Positions 37,197 to 46,248 of a stretch of 64,000 bases of DNA are shown here, piece after piece (position 1 is the stretch's first letter; every line of letters starts with the position of its first letter). A program made the position numbers and the translations under genes. Under the pieces are notes generated by a model, which worked only from the letters and a program-made list of their open reading frames with translations, searched no databases and was not told where the DNA came from. The DNA is from Marinobacter sp. JH2 (GTDB taxonomy: Bacteria > Pseudomonadota > Gammaproteobacteria > Pseudomonadales > Oleiphilaceae): the NCBI RefSeq assembly GCF_004353225.1, contig NZ_CP037934.1, forward strand, positions 62,001 through 126,000, given 5' to 3'.

Positions 37197-38519
37197 GTGG
37201 CGTCTACACAATTTAAGGAGCGGCTTCGGGCCGCAGAAGACTGGATTCTTTCTAACCCTAACCCACCGCAATCTTGGCCTTGGACATGGCTGTATAAGTC
37301 CGGTCGTTCATTGTACGCGTTAGTTCGGGATGTGGTCAGTGGCCAGCTCACGTTGCACTCCATGAGTTTGGTGTATACCTCGCTTTTGAGCATTGTGCCG
37401 TTGCTGGCGTTGAGTTTTTCTGTGCTGAAGGCGCTGGGCGTTCACCAGAAGATGGAGCCGTTTCTGTATCAGTTCTTTCAGCCGATGGGGCCGCAAGGGA
37501 TTGAGATTGCAGAGCAGATTCTGGGGTTCGTAGATAACATCAAGGTTGGGGTTCTGGGGTCAGTGGGTCTGGCCATGCTGGTCTATACCGTGATTTCACT
37601 GGTCCAGAAGATCGAGCGGTCCTTTAATATGATCTGGCGTGTGCCGGATATGCGCTCTATGGCGCAGCGCTTCAGTAACTATCTGAGCGTGATCATGATT
37701 GGCCCGCTCCTGATGGTTTCCGCTGTTGGTGCAACTGCGACCTTGCTGTCGTCAGACGTGGCTCAAACATTGATGGCCATTGAGCCCTTCGGCTCGCTCA
37801 TCGTTATTGCCACACGTTTCACGCCCTTCTTCCTGGTGGTGGCCGCCTTCACGTTTGTCTATATCTTCATTCCTAATACCCGGGTTAAGTTCCGGTATGC
37901 CTTTATAGCGGGTTTGCTGGCGGGTATTTCGTGGCAAGCAGGGGGCATGCTCTTTGCCTCCTTTGTGGCCGGTTCGGCCAAGTACGCGGCCATCTACTCC
38001 GGTTTTGCGGTCGGGATCATTTTGTTGATCTGGATCTACCTGAATTGGATGATTTTGTTGCTGGGTGCCAGCTTGGCGTTCTACATGCAGAATCCCGGCT
38101 CTGTGGCGAAAAAACGAAACGTTCAAATGGCTCCGGAGCTGCAAGAGCGAGTCGCCCTTGTGTTGATGTGGATGGTCGCGAAGCCCTTCAGTCAGGGCGA
38201 ACCCGCGCCGCAGCAAGAAGCCCTGGAGCATGAGTTGCGGGTACCTGGCGAGGTCACGCGCCGCATCAGTGATAAGTTGATCAGGGCTGGTGTGTTAAGT
38301 CTGGCCGGGCGTAATGGCGATCAGTTGGTGCCCGGTCGCGCACTGGATCTGATCACGGTCGAGATGGTTTTGAAGGTGGTGCGCCGTGACGAAGACAGGG
38401 TGGTTGATCGCCTGCCGGCTAACGCCTTGCCCGCTCAGTTGATGGATCTGTCGTTCGGGCATGACGATGTCAGTTTTGCTGAGCTGCTCGGCAAAGGGGG
38501 TGATAGCGAAACGGACTAA
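37197..38519 (+). CDS. YihY/BrkB family inner-membrane protein
   Basis: A 440-residue protein: six or so hydrophobic segments (YTSLLSIVPLLALSFSVLKALG, LSVIMIGPLLMVSAVGATATL, AIYSGFAVGIILLIWIYLNWMILLLGASLAFY) and a C-terminal cytoplasmic extension of about 130 residues. GTG start with AGGA upstream. Once annotated as ribonuclease BN, the family is now regarded as membrane proteins of uncertain role, not the RNase. The C-terminal part resembles a winged-helix-like extension found in many members. Confidence 0.92.
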   Translation: MASTQFKERLRAAEDWILSNPNPPQSWPWTWLYKSGRSLYALVRDVVSGQLTLHSMSLVYTSLLSIVPLLALSFSVLKALGVHQKMEPFLYQFFQPMGPQGIEIAEQILGFVDNIKVGVLGSVGLAMLVYTVISLVQKIERSFNMIWRVPDMRSMAQRFSNYLSVIMIGPLLMVSAVGATATLLSSDVAQTLMAIEPFGSLIVIATRFTPFFLVVAAFTFVYIFIPNTRVKFRYAFIAGLLAGISWQAGGMLFASFVAGSAKYAAIYSGFAVGIILLIWIYLNWMILLLGASLAFYMQNPGSVAKKRNVQMAPELQERVALVLMWMVAKPFSQGEPAPQQEALEHELRVPGEVTRRISDKLIRAGVLSLAGRNGDQLVPGRALDLITVEMVLKVVRRDEDRVVDRLPANALPAQLMDLSFGHDDVSFAELLGKGGDSETD

Positions 38520-38540
38520 GTCGCCGTTTGGCACCGGCCG

Positions 38541-39578
38541 CTAGGGTTCGTTGCCGCTTTCTTTGAGCATGGAGAGAACAGCCGCTCGAACTTGGTCGAG
38601 TTGTTGTGGGGAAATGTGCACAAGCTTCAGCAGATCTTCCTCCGCCAGGTTACGCTGCCGGGCATGACGCAAAACTTCCCGAGTTCCCACTAACAGCCCA
38701 TCCAGCAGCGGCCAGTTTTCCTGTTTAGGGGCTGGCCGTTCGGCCGATAACAGCCATGCGTGGTACTTCGGTGGCAACGCCCAAACATTAGCCAGCAACT
38801 GGCATGTGGCCCATTGATGCCTGGCCAGAGCCAGCCTGAGTAACGCAGGTTCCGGTTCGCTATCCAAATTCTCGGCTCTGCAGATGGCGGCAATCTCACG
38901 ACGAATCGTGATGTAGGCCAAAGACGGTAGCAAACCCACCATGAAATGGGCGCTGGTGTCGTCGTTATGAATTCTTGCGATCATCTCTGCGGAGCGAGCG
39001 CAGGTCAGGCCCCAACGCCATGCCCTTTGTGCGAAGAGCGCTTCCGAGCTGTTTCTGGCTGCCATCATTGGGCGCATTACCGCCGCTGCAATCACGTTTC
39101 GGATGCCGTTCAAGCCGAGTACAAAAACCGCTTGGTCAACCGATTCGATAAGATAGTCTCCCGGCTTGAACTGCGGGCTGTTGGCTACCTGAAGCAGCTG
39201 ATCGGTCAGTGACGGGTCACTCAAGATGATGTCGGTCAGATGTTTCCGATCTGTGGTTTCTGCAGACAGCGCCCGCATGAGCATGGGTAAGGTGCCAGGT
39301 TTGCGAGGCAACTCTTCCATGGCGTTGGTTTGCAAACGTCGTTCTAACTCGGCCAGCACTTTGTCAGAGCTGGATGAGTTTTTGTTAAGCAGGGCTGGTT
39401 GTGTGTCCAGAAGCCAACAAAATAAGTGCTCTTCCAGCCGCGGGGGAGGTTTGGCTTCGGTATCGTCGCTGGCGCTCAAGTTCTTTGCCGTGTTGTTGAA
39501 CAGGCGAGTTTCTTGCGCAGCGTGCGCGGGCTGTTTTTTCGAGAACAAGCCTGAAACCCAGGAGAAAAATCCTGGCAT
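38541..39578 (-). CDS. HDOD domain protein
   Basis: A 345-residue cytoplasmic protein with one HDOD domain (about residues 90-290): LPMLMRALSAETTDRKHLTDIILSDPSLTDQLLQVANSP, then ESVDQAVFVLGLNGIRNVI. HDOD proteins are metal-less HD relatives used in signalling. The short N-terminus begins PGFFSWVSGLFSKKQ, an amphipathic stretch that could touch the membrane. No second domain or partner is visible. Confidence 0.9.
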   Translation of the reverse strand: MPGFFSWVSGLFSKKQPAHAAQETRLFNNTAKNLSASDDTEAKPPPRLEEHLFCWLLDTQPALLNKNSSSSDKVLAELERRLQTNAMEELPRKPGTLPMLMRALSAETTDRKHLTDIILSDPSLTDQLLQVANSPQFKPGDYLIESVDQAVFVLGLNGIRNVIAAAVMRPMMAARNSSEALFAQRAWRWGLTCARSAEMIARIHNDDTSAHFMVGLLPSLAYITIRREIAAICRAENLDSEPEPALLRLALARHQWATCQLLANVWALPPKYHAWLLSAERPAPKQENWPLLDGLLVGTREVLRHARQRNLAEEDLLKLVHISPQQLDQVRAAVLSMLKESGNEP

Positions 39579-39631
39579 TCATTGCCTCCGGACAGGTATG
39601 TCTTGAGTGATTGTTCTTGTGAGTATAGATA

Positions 39632-39650
39632 TGTGCAGCTTCTCTGCACA
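39632..39650 (-). terminator. Hairpin downstream of the DUF445 gene
   Basis: TGTGCAG (39632-39638) and CTGCACA (39644-39650) form a 7 bp stem with a 5 nt loop, 14 bp past the DUF445 stop on the minus strand. Only a weak T-rich stretch follows. Confidence 0.35.
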
Positions 39651-39663
39651 GTATTCCTTCGTT

Positions 39664-40893
39664 TTACAGCAAGGTATCACCGAAAATAAAGATCAGCTGG
39701 CCGATACCGGCCGCCATCCCGAGGAAAGCGCCAACCAGGATCAATTTGATTTCATCTTCCTGGAAACAGGGGCGTAACAGATCCTGAAACTCTTCGGAGG
39801 AGAGGGCGATCATTCTTTCCACCATAATGGATTCAACCGCGCGAGCCCGATCTTGTTCAAACGCGGGGTTGTCGAAGGAGCTTTGTGAAATAGTGATGGC
39901 TTTCTCACCGACATGATTTTTCATGGCAGCAAATCCGGTGGGACCAAACGCCACTTGAGTAAATGCTTTTCCCATGCCGGCGGTTTCGTCGACCAGCGGT
40001 TTAATGTGTTTTTTCACCATGTTGCGGGCTCGGTCACCTTTGGGGCCTTCAAGGATTCCTTGAATAATGTTGCCAACGGTGAGGATCTCGTGAGTGACGA
40101 TGTGACAGAAGGAATGGGCCACTTCAGGCTGGCGTTTGAGAAAGAGGCCCTGGATCTTGAGTGGTCCGATTTTGTGTTGTTTCAAGGGGCGGAAGATAAC
40201 GTTCAGGGCGATCCAGTTGGTGGCCCAGCCGACCAGGAGACCAAAGACCGGAAGTACCCAGATAGCTGGATAGAGATACCAAACAGCCATCTGGATAAGG
40301 CCGAAGAGAAATCCAAAGTACATGCCAGAGTTGATGATGAATCGAAACTCCACGTCGCCACATTCCAGAAAGATGCGGTTTAGTAGCCGTTTGTCTTTGG
40401 CCAGACGGTCAATCACCATGCCTTTGATATCGAGCAGGTCTTCGATGTTGGTGGCGATGTCTTGCACCAAGTTGTCGACCAACTGCGGGGTCGCTTTTCT
40501 GACTCGCTCGTAGACGAGTTTTCGTGCCGAGGAGGGCAGATTTTCCCAGAAAGTGGGGTGTTCTCTGAGCATGAGCTCGTCGACGTATTCTTCAACGCGC
40601 GGATCGACGGTGTAGATGATATGCGCAGCGAGTACGTTCGGATCGATTTGTTCGAAGATCTCTTGAACAGTGCCGATTTTGGAAATGGTGGCATCGACGC
40701 TGATGGCGGCCATTTTTCGGGCTTTTGAGGGGATGATGCCTTGCCAGCCTAGTAGGGGAGGCTTGCCGATGAATTCCAACGGGTAGAAAGTCATTTTGAT
40801 GGCAAGCCAGTTGGTGCCCCATCCTATAAATGCAGCGATTACAGGAATGCTGAGGTATTGCCAGAATTCCGGGTTAGAAAATAAATCTGTCAT
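39664..40893 (-). CDS. DUF445 family membrane protein
   Basis: A 409-residue protein with an internal duplication. GWGTNWLAIKMTFYPLEFIG with GWQGIIPSKARKMA near the N-terminus is echoed by GWATNWIALNVIFRPLKQHK with IQGLFLKRQPEVAHSF in the middle. Hydrophobic helices lie near residues 12-32, 185-230 and at the C-terminus (ILVGAFLGMAAGIGQLIFIFG). Function of DUF445 is unknown. It follows the rsmE/bioA pair on the same strand, 137 bp from rsmE. Confidence 0.9.
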   Translation of the reverse strand: MTDLFSNPEFWQYLSIPVIAAFIGWGTNWLAIKMTFYPLEFIGKPPLLGWQGIIPSKARKMAAISVDATISKIGTVQEIFEQIDPNVLAAHIIYTVDPRVEEYVDELMLREHPTFWENLPSSARKLVYERVRKATPQLVDNLVQDIATNIEDLLDIKGMVIDRLAKDKRLLNRIFLECGDVEFRFIINSGMYFGFLFGLIQMAVWYLYPAIWVLPVFGLLVGWATNWIALNVIFRPLKQHKIGPLKIQGLFLKRQPEVAHSFCHIVTHEILTVGNIIQGILEGPKGDRARNMVKKHIKPLVDETAGMGKAFTQVAFGPTGFAAMKNHVGEKAITISQSSFDNPAFEQDRARAVESIMVERMIALSSEEFQDLLRPCFQEDEIKLILVGAFLGMAAGIGQLIFIFGDTLL

Positions 40894-41030
40894 CCTGAGC
40901 TCGCATCGTCAGTTGTTATTGCCAGAAGGGATTCGGCTGGCTTTAGATCAGCTATGAATGATGTGGAGCACAGCAGGTTCTGTCAATGACTGAGTTGCCG
41001 CTAAAATTGCGTTTCGCGGTCATGAAACGG

Positions 41031-41765
41031 TTAACCGCCGATGTCTCCCCACAGCCACTGGCAAAGCGCCATGGCGGCAACCGGCGCGGTTTCTGTGCGC
41101 AGAACCCTGGGGCCAAGGGCCACCGGCAGAAAGCCGCTTTGCTCGGCTTGGGCAATCTCGTCGGCGGTTAATCCGCCTTCAGGCCCAATCATCAGCGCAA
41201 TGTTGGCGGGTTTGGCGAGCGTGTTCAAAGATTGCTCCGTTCGATGGTGCAGTACCAGTCGCAGATCGCAGGCCTGGCTGTAGGCCAGCCACTCCTGAAC
41301 CGACATCACTGGCAATATCTCTGGTACCTTCGCCCGGCCACATTGTTCGGCAGCGCTGATCGCAACCTGCTGCCAGTGGCGCAAGCGTTTTTCTTCACGG
41401 TCGCCTTTCAGTTTCACGTCGCTGCGTTGGGTACTCAGCGGCACAATGGTCGTGACGCCCATTTCCACGGCCTTCTGGACGGCGTAATCCATACGATCAC
41501 CTTTCGACAATGTTTGCCCAAGGGTGATATCAAGCGGCGACTCCGTTGAATTGTTCTGATGGCTCAGAACTTCAACGGTGACGTTCTTTTTGCTGGCCTG
41601 AGTGATGGTGGCGCGGTAATCGCAACCGTCGTTATTGAAAAGCTGAAGTTCGTGCCCTGGTTGCATGCGTAGTACCCGGCCTACGTGATTCGCCGCGTTT
41701 TCGTCGAGTTCACATTGGCTGCCGACGCTCAGGAGGCTGTCGGTGAAAATTCTGGGTATACGCAT
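41031..41765 (-). CDS. rsmE: 16S rRNA (uracil1498-N3)-methyltransferase RsmE
   Basis: A 244-residue SPOUT methyltransferase acting on U1498 of 16S rRNA. An N-terminal PUA-like part (MRIPRIFTDSLLSVG, NHVGRVLRMQPGHELQLFNN) precedes the knotted SAM-binding C-terminus with ALMIGPEGGLTADEI and LGPRVLRTETAPVAAM, the diagnostic RsmE block. It lies 15 bp after bioA and is probably co-transcribed with it. Confidence 0.96.
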   Translation of the reverse strand: MRIPRIFTDSLLSVGSQCELDENAANHVGRVLRMQPGHELQLFNNDGCDYRATITQASKKNVTVEVLSHQNNSTESPLDITLGQTLSKGDRMDYAVQKAVEMGVTTIVPLSTQRSDVKLKGDREEKRLRHWQQVAISAAEQCGRAKVPEILPVMSVQEWLAYSQACDLRLVLHHRTEQSLNTLAKPANIALMIGPEGGLTADEIAQAEQSGFLPVALGPRVLRTETAPVAAMALCQWLWGDIGG

Positions 41766-41780
41766 GGGGCTCGGTGCTCC

Positions 41781-43130
41781 TTAGCCTTTTACGGCGATGT
41801 CGATGCCTTCAGTAGCCACCTGAGCCAGATGACGAATCTGGTCTTCAGTGATGACATAAGGGGGCATGAAATATACCACGTTACCTAATGGACGTAGCAG
41901 GGCCTCGCGCGTCAATGAGTGTTGGTACACTTTCAGGCCACGGCGTTCTTGCCAAGGGAACGGTGTTTTGGATGCTTTGTCTTTGACCATTTCAATGGCC
42001 AGCGTCATGCCGTGTTGGCGGATGTCCCCTACATTGGGGTGGTCGGCCAAATGCGCCACTGAGTCGGCCATGCAGCGGGACAGCTGACGATTCTTCTCAA
42101 TGACATTGTCGTCCCGGAAGATGTCCAACGTGGCCAGAGCAACGGCACAGCCTATAGGGTTGCCAGTGTAACTGTGGCTGTGCAGGAAGGCTTTCAGTGT
42201 TTCGTAGTCGTCGTAGAATGCGTTGTAGACAGTATCGGTGGTCAGGACCACGGAGAGGGGAAGATAACCCGCTGTCAGACCTTTAGACAGGCACATGAAG
42301 TCCGGCGTGATGCCGGATTGTTCGCAGGCAAACATTGTGCCTGTGCGGCCAAAGCCGACGGCGATTTCATCGGCAATTAAATGCACGCCGTAGCGATCAC
42401 AGGCCTCACGCAGCTTTGTATGGTAAATCGGGTGATGCATGCGCATGCCTCCGGCGCACTGGATCAGCGGCTCCACCACAACGGCGCAGATTTCATCGTG
42501 TTTTTCAGCCAACAGCTTTTCCATCGCCTCGAACTGACGCAACGCGTACTCTTCGTCGGTTTCGCCGGGCTCTGCGTTGTAGGCATCCGGGGAAGGGGCC
42601 GTGATCACTTCCATCAGCAACGGCTGGTATGTATCTTTATAGAGCCCGACATCTCCGAGCGCCAAAGCGCCCAGTGTTTCACCGTGATAACTGTTGCCCA
42701 GGTTAACGAAGTTCTTTTTGCCCGGCTGGCCCAGATTCTTCCAATAATGAAAGCTCATCTTAAGCGCAGCCTCGATGGCCGATGATCCGTTATCGGCATA
42801 GAAGCATTTGTTGAGGCCTTCCGGCGTTACCTCAATGAGTCGTTCTGACAGGTTCACGACCGGTTCGTGAGTGAATCCAGCAAGAATGACGTGTTCCAGC
42901 TCACTCACCTGCTGTTGAATCGCCGCGTTGATTCTGGGGTTTGAATGGCCGAAAAGGTTGACCCACCAAGAGCTGACCGCGTCGATAAATCGGTTGTTCT
43001 CGAAATCTTCCAACCAAACACCTTCGCCACGTTTGATAGGGATAAGCGGCAGGGTTTCGTGGTCTTTCATCTGGGTGCAGGGGTGCCACACAGATTTGAG
43101 GCCGCGGGCGACAAGATCAGCATTACGCAT
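41781..43130 (-). CDS. bioA: Adenosylmethionine-8-amino-7-oxononanoate aminotransferase BioA
   Basis: Biotin pathway PLP enzyme that uses SAM as amino donor to make 7,8-diaminopelargonate. 449 residues, class III aminotransferase fold. WHPCTQMKDHETLPLIPI at the N-terminus and SSWWVNLFGHSNPRIN are BioA-specific; the PLP lysine is in CLSKGLTAGYLPLS and the preceding ADEIAVGFGRTGTMFAC is conserved. A BirA-like operator lies 47 bp upstream. bioBFHCD are not nearby. Confidence 0.96.
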   Translation of the reverse strand: MRNADLVARGLKSVWHPCTQMKDHETLPLIPIKRGEGVWLEDFENNRFIDAVSSWWVNLFGHSNPRINAAIQQQVSELEHVILAGFTHEPVVNLSERLIEVTPEGLNKCFYADNGSSAIEAALKMSFHYWKNLGQPGKKNFVNLGNSYHGETLGALALGDVGLYKDTYQPLLMEVITAPSPDAYNAEPGETDEEYALRQFEAMEKLLAEKHDEICAVVVEPLIQCAGGMRMHHPIYHTKLREACDRYGVHLIADEIAVGFGRTGTMFACEQSGITPDFMCLSKGLTAGYLPLSVVLTTDTVYNAFYDDYETLKAFLHSHSYTGNPIGCAVALATLDIFRDDNVIEKNRQLSRCMADSVAHLADHPNVGDIRQHGMTLAIEMVKDKASKTPFPWQERRGLKVYQHSLTREALLRPLGNVVYFMPPYVITEDQIRHLAQVATEGIDIAVKG

Positions 43131-43176
43131 AGGGCGGAGCTCCAGTAGGGCAGTCGTCGTAAGATCAAAGTTGTTG

Positions 43177-43210
43177 GCTGTTAACCAAGGTTGATAATAC
43201 AGTTAACAGC
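43177..43210 (-). promoter_or_regulatory. BirA-like operator upstream of bioA
   Basis: GCTGTTAAC (43177-43185) and GTTAACAGC (43202-43210) form a perfect 9 bp inverted repeat with a 16 bp spacer. It resembles the proteobacterial BirA operator TTGTNAACC-N14/16-GGTTNACAA. A -10-like TATTAT on the minus strand lies inside the spacer, so binding would block bioA transcription when biotin is sufficient. Confidence 0.65.
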
Positions 43211-43380
43211 GGCGACTGGCCACCGCCAAACTTTGCAGGGTATTTTCTGAAAAACCAGCCAAAAAGTGCCCGAATGTGATCTGATCGTTCTGGCCTCCTT
43301 GCCAAAGCGCGCCGCCCTCTGGGCCAATGCTGTAGATCCTGCGTGTCGCAACAATAGCGTCATCATACGGTGGAGGATTT

Positions 43381-43869
43381 ATGGAACTTACTCTTGAGCA
43401 TTCATACGATGCTGGCTTGGATCACGTGATCAGCCAGTTTTTTTCAGAAGAACTCATTCTTGCAAAGAATGAGAAAGTGGGTGCTCGCAACGTAAAAGTT
43501 GTCGATGTTAAAAAAGACGATGCTTCTGGAAAGCTGGTTGTCGAGCGCGAAATGACCGCATCGACGGAGGTGCCGGGAGTGCTCGCGAGTTTTCACCGAG
43601 AGTGGAACGAAATCCGTCAGGAAGAGCATTGGGTCAAGAAGGACGACGGCGAATGGCACTGCGAATTTCGTGTGAAGGTTGAAGGTGTCCCTGCCAAGAT
43701 CAAAGGCGTTATGCGTGTTCAGGGCAATGGGGATCGCTGCATTAACTACATCAACATCAACGTGAAGTCTGATGTACCTTTTTTAGGTAAAAAGATTGCG
43801 CGCTTCCTGGCGGATGACACCCGTACCAAGATCAATGAGGAGCACGAGGCCATAGTGTCTTTGCTTTGA
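43381..43869 (+). CDS. DUF2505 family protein
   Basis: A 162-residue soluble protein of the DUF2505 type, a START/SRPBCC-like fold by family description. Seen here are an N-terminal MELTLEHSYDAGLDHVISQFF, a central VPGVLASFHREWNEIRQEEHW and the basic PFLGKKIARFLADDTRTKINEEHE end. GGAGG is upstream of the ATG. It diverges from bioA. A ligand-binding role is possible from the fold but nothing is known. Confidence 0.85.
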   Translation: MELTLEHSYDAGLDHVISQFFSEELILAKNEKVGARNVKVVDVKKDDASGKLVVEREMTASTEVPGVLASFHREWNEIRQEEHWVKKDDGEWHCEFRVKVEGVPAKIKGVMRVQGNGDRCINYININVKSDVPFLGKKIARFLADDTRTKINEEHEAIVSLL

Positions 43870-43878
43870 AGGCGATAT

Positions 43879-43909
43879 TGAGCCTGCCTCCGTTATAGGG
43901 GCAGGCTCA
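43879..43909. terminator. Hairpin between DUF2505 gene and ovoA
   Basis: TGAGCCTGCCTC (43879-43890) pairs with GGGGCAGGCTCA (43898-43909) through 12 pairs with one G-U and a 7 nt loop, starting 9 bp past the DUF2505 stop and facing the convergent ovoA. There is no long T-tract; likely a bidirectional terminator. Confidence 0.65.
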
Positions 43910-43951
43910 TCATGTATTGACGAGCCGGAAGGCCTGGCCCGCCAATCTCGC

Positions 43952-46114
43952 TTACCGCGGCCGTCGTTCCCAAAGGGTCACTTCCGATAAGGTATGTTGG
44001 AACTTGTGCTGGGTCTCGCGGATCACAAAGGGCACCTTCTCTGGCGCCTGTATGAGTCGAAAATTCGGGGTCAATAACTCTTTCAGACCGTCTAAGGTGG
44101 TGTGATCTTCACCGTCTTTTTTGAATCCCCCGATCCACTCTTCTTTTGGAGTGTGTTCTTCCATCCAGGTATAGGGTGAGGCGATTAGCAGAACACCACC
44201 GTCATTGATGCGTTCGTGGATACTGCATAGGAATTGTTTCGGCTTGTAGAGCCGGTCGATGAGATTTGCTGCCAATACGAGATCATACCCCTTGTGGTGG
44301 GGCTTGAGATTACAGGCATCGCCTTGCTGAAAGGAAACTCTGTTTGCGGTCTTGTCCAGCTCCAGGTCTTTAAGGGAGCGGGTATGATAACTGACCAGAT
44401 CGCCTTCTTCCGTTCGTGCATAGCGCACGGAGCCCTGTTCGGCCATCTCAGTGCCTAGCCGAATAAAGTTGGCCGAAAAATCGACACCATCCACGGCATC
44501 AAAATGTTTGGCTAACTCGAAGCTGGCGCGACCGCAGGCACAGCCCAGGTCCAAGGCTTTTCGGGCAGGCTTTCCCGCCATGGCTTCGAGCGCACGCTCA
44601 GACAGAGCCAAGGGGAAATTGCGAACTCCGTGCCAGGAGTCACCGAAGTGGAATTCAGCGTATTCGGTTAGCAAACGGTCGCTTTCATAGTAGGCATCGG
44701 GTTGCGCGACTTCAGTGTCGGACGAGACATAACGAAAGCCCGCGTGCTGAAAGAAGTGCTTTCTAAAAGCGTAACGGGCGGACAAGCGTGCTTCATTACC
44801 GCACGAAGCCCAAGAGCCCCCCTTCATTAGGTTGTGTTGGCCGTCAAACGTGGGGGTAGTGAAGTCATCGTAAAGGGGATGCACTTTGAAGCCGTCGAAC
44901 GGATAAGTCGGCGTTTCAGTCCACTGCCAGACATTGCCCACTACATCGAACCATTCGCCATGGCGAAACCGGGTGACGGGGCATGAAGACGCGCCGTGGT
45001 CAAGATGCAGATTGGCGTTGGCTGGCCGTTCTGATATTTCGTTAACGCCAGCTTCTGAACATAGCCGGTACCACTCGTCTTCGGTGGGCAGGCGAATGGG
45101 CTGGCCAGTCTGCTCTTTCTTCCAGTTACAAAAGGCTTTGGCCTCGTGATAGTTCACTTCGACGGGCCAATCCCAAGGCATTTCAATTTCTTCAGTCATC
45201 AGGCGCAGGTGCCAACGATTCCGCCAGCGCCAGAAAGTCGGGTGCTTGGCTTGGCTAAACTGACGCCAGGCTTGGCCTTCTTCCGTCCAGTATTGACTTT
45301 CCTCGTAACCACCGTCTTCTACGAATGCCAGATACTCCTGGTTACTGACCAGATACTGACTCGCTTTGAACTCATTCACGGCAGCATGATGTTCCCCGTA
45401 TTCGTTGTCCCATCCATAGTAGACGTCGTCATGGGATTTACCGATATCTACTGTGCCGGCGGGAACCGTCATCAAGCTGTTTTCCGGCGCTTCTCCGGTT
45501 TCGCGAATCGGTAACCATTCTGCTTGAGGCCGAACATTGTCCAGTTCATGCTGGCGGATTAGAACCGAACTTGTTTCAAGGTGAATTCGTTCGTGTTCGA
45601 TGCCCATTACGATGGGCCACCAAGGGTTGTCCCAGGTAACAGGGATGTTCAGGGGCAGGGTCTCGATCAGGTTGAGTACGGTGCTACGTACCTTGGCACG
45701 ATACTCAAAAACGGCTGAGGCGCTAGGCCAATCGTAGTGATCTTCGTCTAAGTCATCCCAGCTCATTTCATCGACACCTACAGCAAAAACAGACTCCATG
45801 TAGGGATCAATCCGCTCAGGTAAGAGCTTTGCCAAAACCAGTTTGTTCACAAAAAACGTGGCGGTGTGGCCCAGGTAAAAAATGAGCGGATGCCGCAGCG
45901 GAATGGGTTTTTGGTAGAAAGCAGATTCGTCCGCCAAGCAGTTGAACAGTCGGGTGTAAATATCAAAGGTATTGGTAAAGTACTGTGCAATTTCCAGTCG
46001 TTTTTGCTCGACATCGTGTCCATCGAGCTTGGGTGTTCGGAGCAGCGATAAGGAAGTTTTTTCCGATTCAGGGGAGCCTGCTGCTGAAAGATCTTCGTGT
46101 GGGGGCTTGCTCAT
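43952..46114 (-). CDS. ovoA: Ovothiol synthase OvoA (5-histidylcysteine sulfoxide synthase with methyltransferase)
   Basis: A 720-residue three-domain protein making ovothiol A, a methylated thiol-histidine antioxidant. The N-terminal DinB-like region includes the iron-binding HX3HXE as HERIHLE near residue 172. The middle formylglycine-synthase-like domain has VGNVWQWTETPTYPF and GGSWASCGNEARLSARYAF. The C-terminal SAM methyltransferase domain has KALDLGCACGRASFELAKHF near 520, which suits N-methylation of 5-thiohistidine. The C-S lyase OvoB is not visible nearby. Confidence 0.93.
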   Translation of the reverse strand: MSKPPHEDLSAAGSPESEKTSLSLLRTPKLDGHDVEQKRLEIAQYFTNTFDIYTRLFNCLADESAFYQKPIPLRHPLIFYLGHTATFFVNKLVLAKLLPERIDPYMESVFAVGVDEMSWDDLDEDHYDWPSASAVFEYRAKVRSTVLNLIETLPLNIPVTWDNPWWPIVMGIEHERIHLETSSVLIRQHELDNVRPQAEWLPIRETGEAPENSLMTVPAGTVDIGKSHDDVYYGWDNEYGEHHAAVNEFKASQYLVSNQEYLAFVEDGGYEESQYWTEEGQAWRQFSQAKHPTFWRWRNRWHLRLMTEEIEMPWDWPVEVNYHEAKAFCNWKKEQTGQPIRLPTEDEWYRLCSEAGVNEISERPANANLHLDHGASSCPVTRFRHGEWFDVVGNVWQWTETPTYPFDGFKVHPLYDDFTTPTFDGQHNLMKGGSWASCGNEARLSARYAFRKHFFQHAGFRYVSSDTEVAQPDAYYESDRLLTEYAEFHFGDSWHGVRNFPLALSERALEAMAGKPARKALDLGCACGRASFELAKHFDAVDGVDFSANFIRLGTEMAEQGSVRYARTEEGDLVSYHTRSLKDLELDKTANRVSFQQGDACNLKPHHKGYDLVLAANLIDRLYKPKQFLCSIHERINDGGVLLIASPYTWMEEHTPKEEWIGGFKKDGEDHTTLDGLKELLTPNFRLIQAPEKVPFVIRETQHKFQHTLSEVTLWERRPR

Positions 46115-46248
46115 TTAGGACACGTCCTGTTTGTTGATGCCATTTACTCAATTCTTGAATTCACAGGAGAAAACCCCCGGCCTCATTGATTTACGAGCTT
46201 TTGAGACCGGTGGATCAATGTTGACGGGCTTTCTTTGGCCGCTGGGTT

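Noticed and set aside
37197..38519. Ribonuclease BN as product of the YihY gene
   Set aside because: The old RNase BN label for this family was later withdrawn; the sequence shows membrane helices and no nuclease motif.
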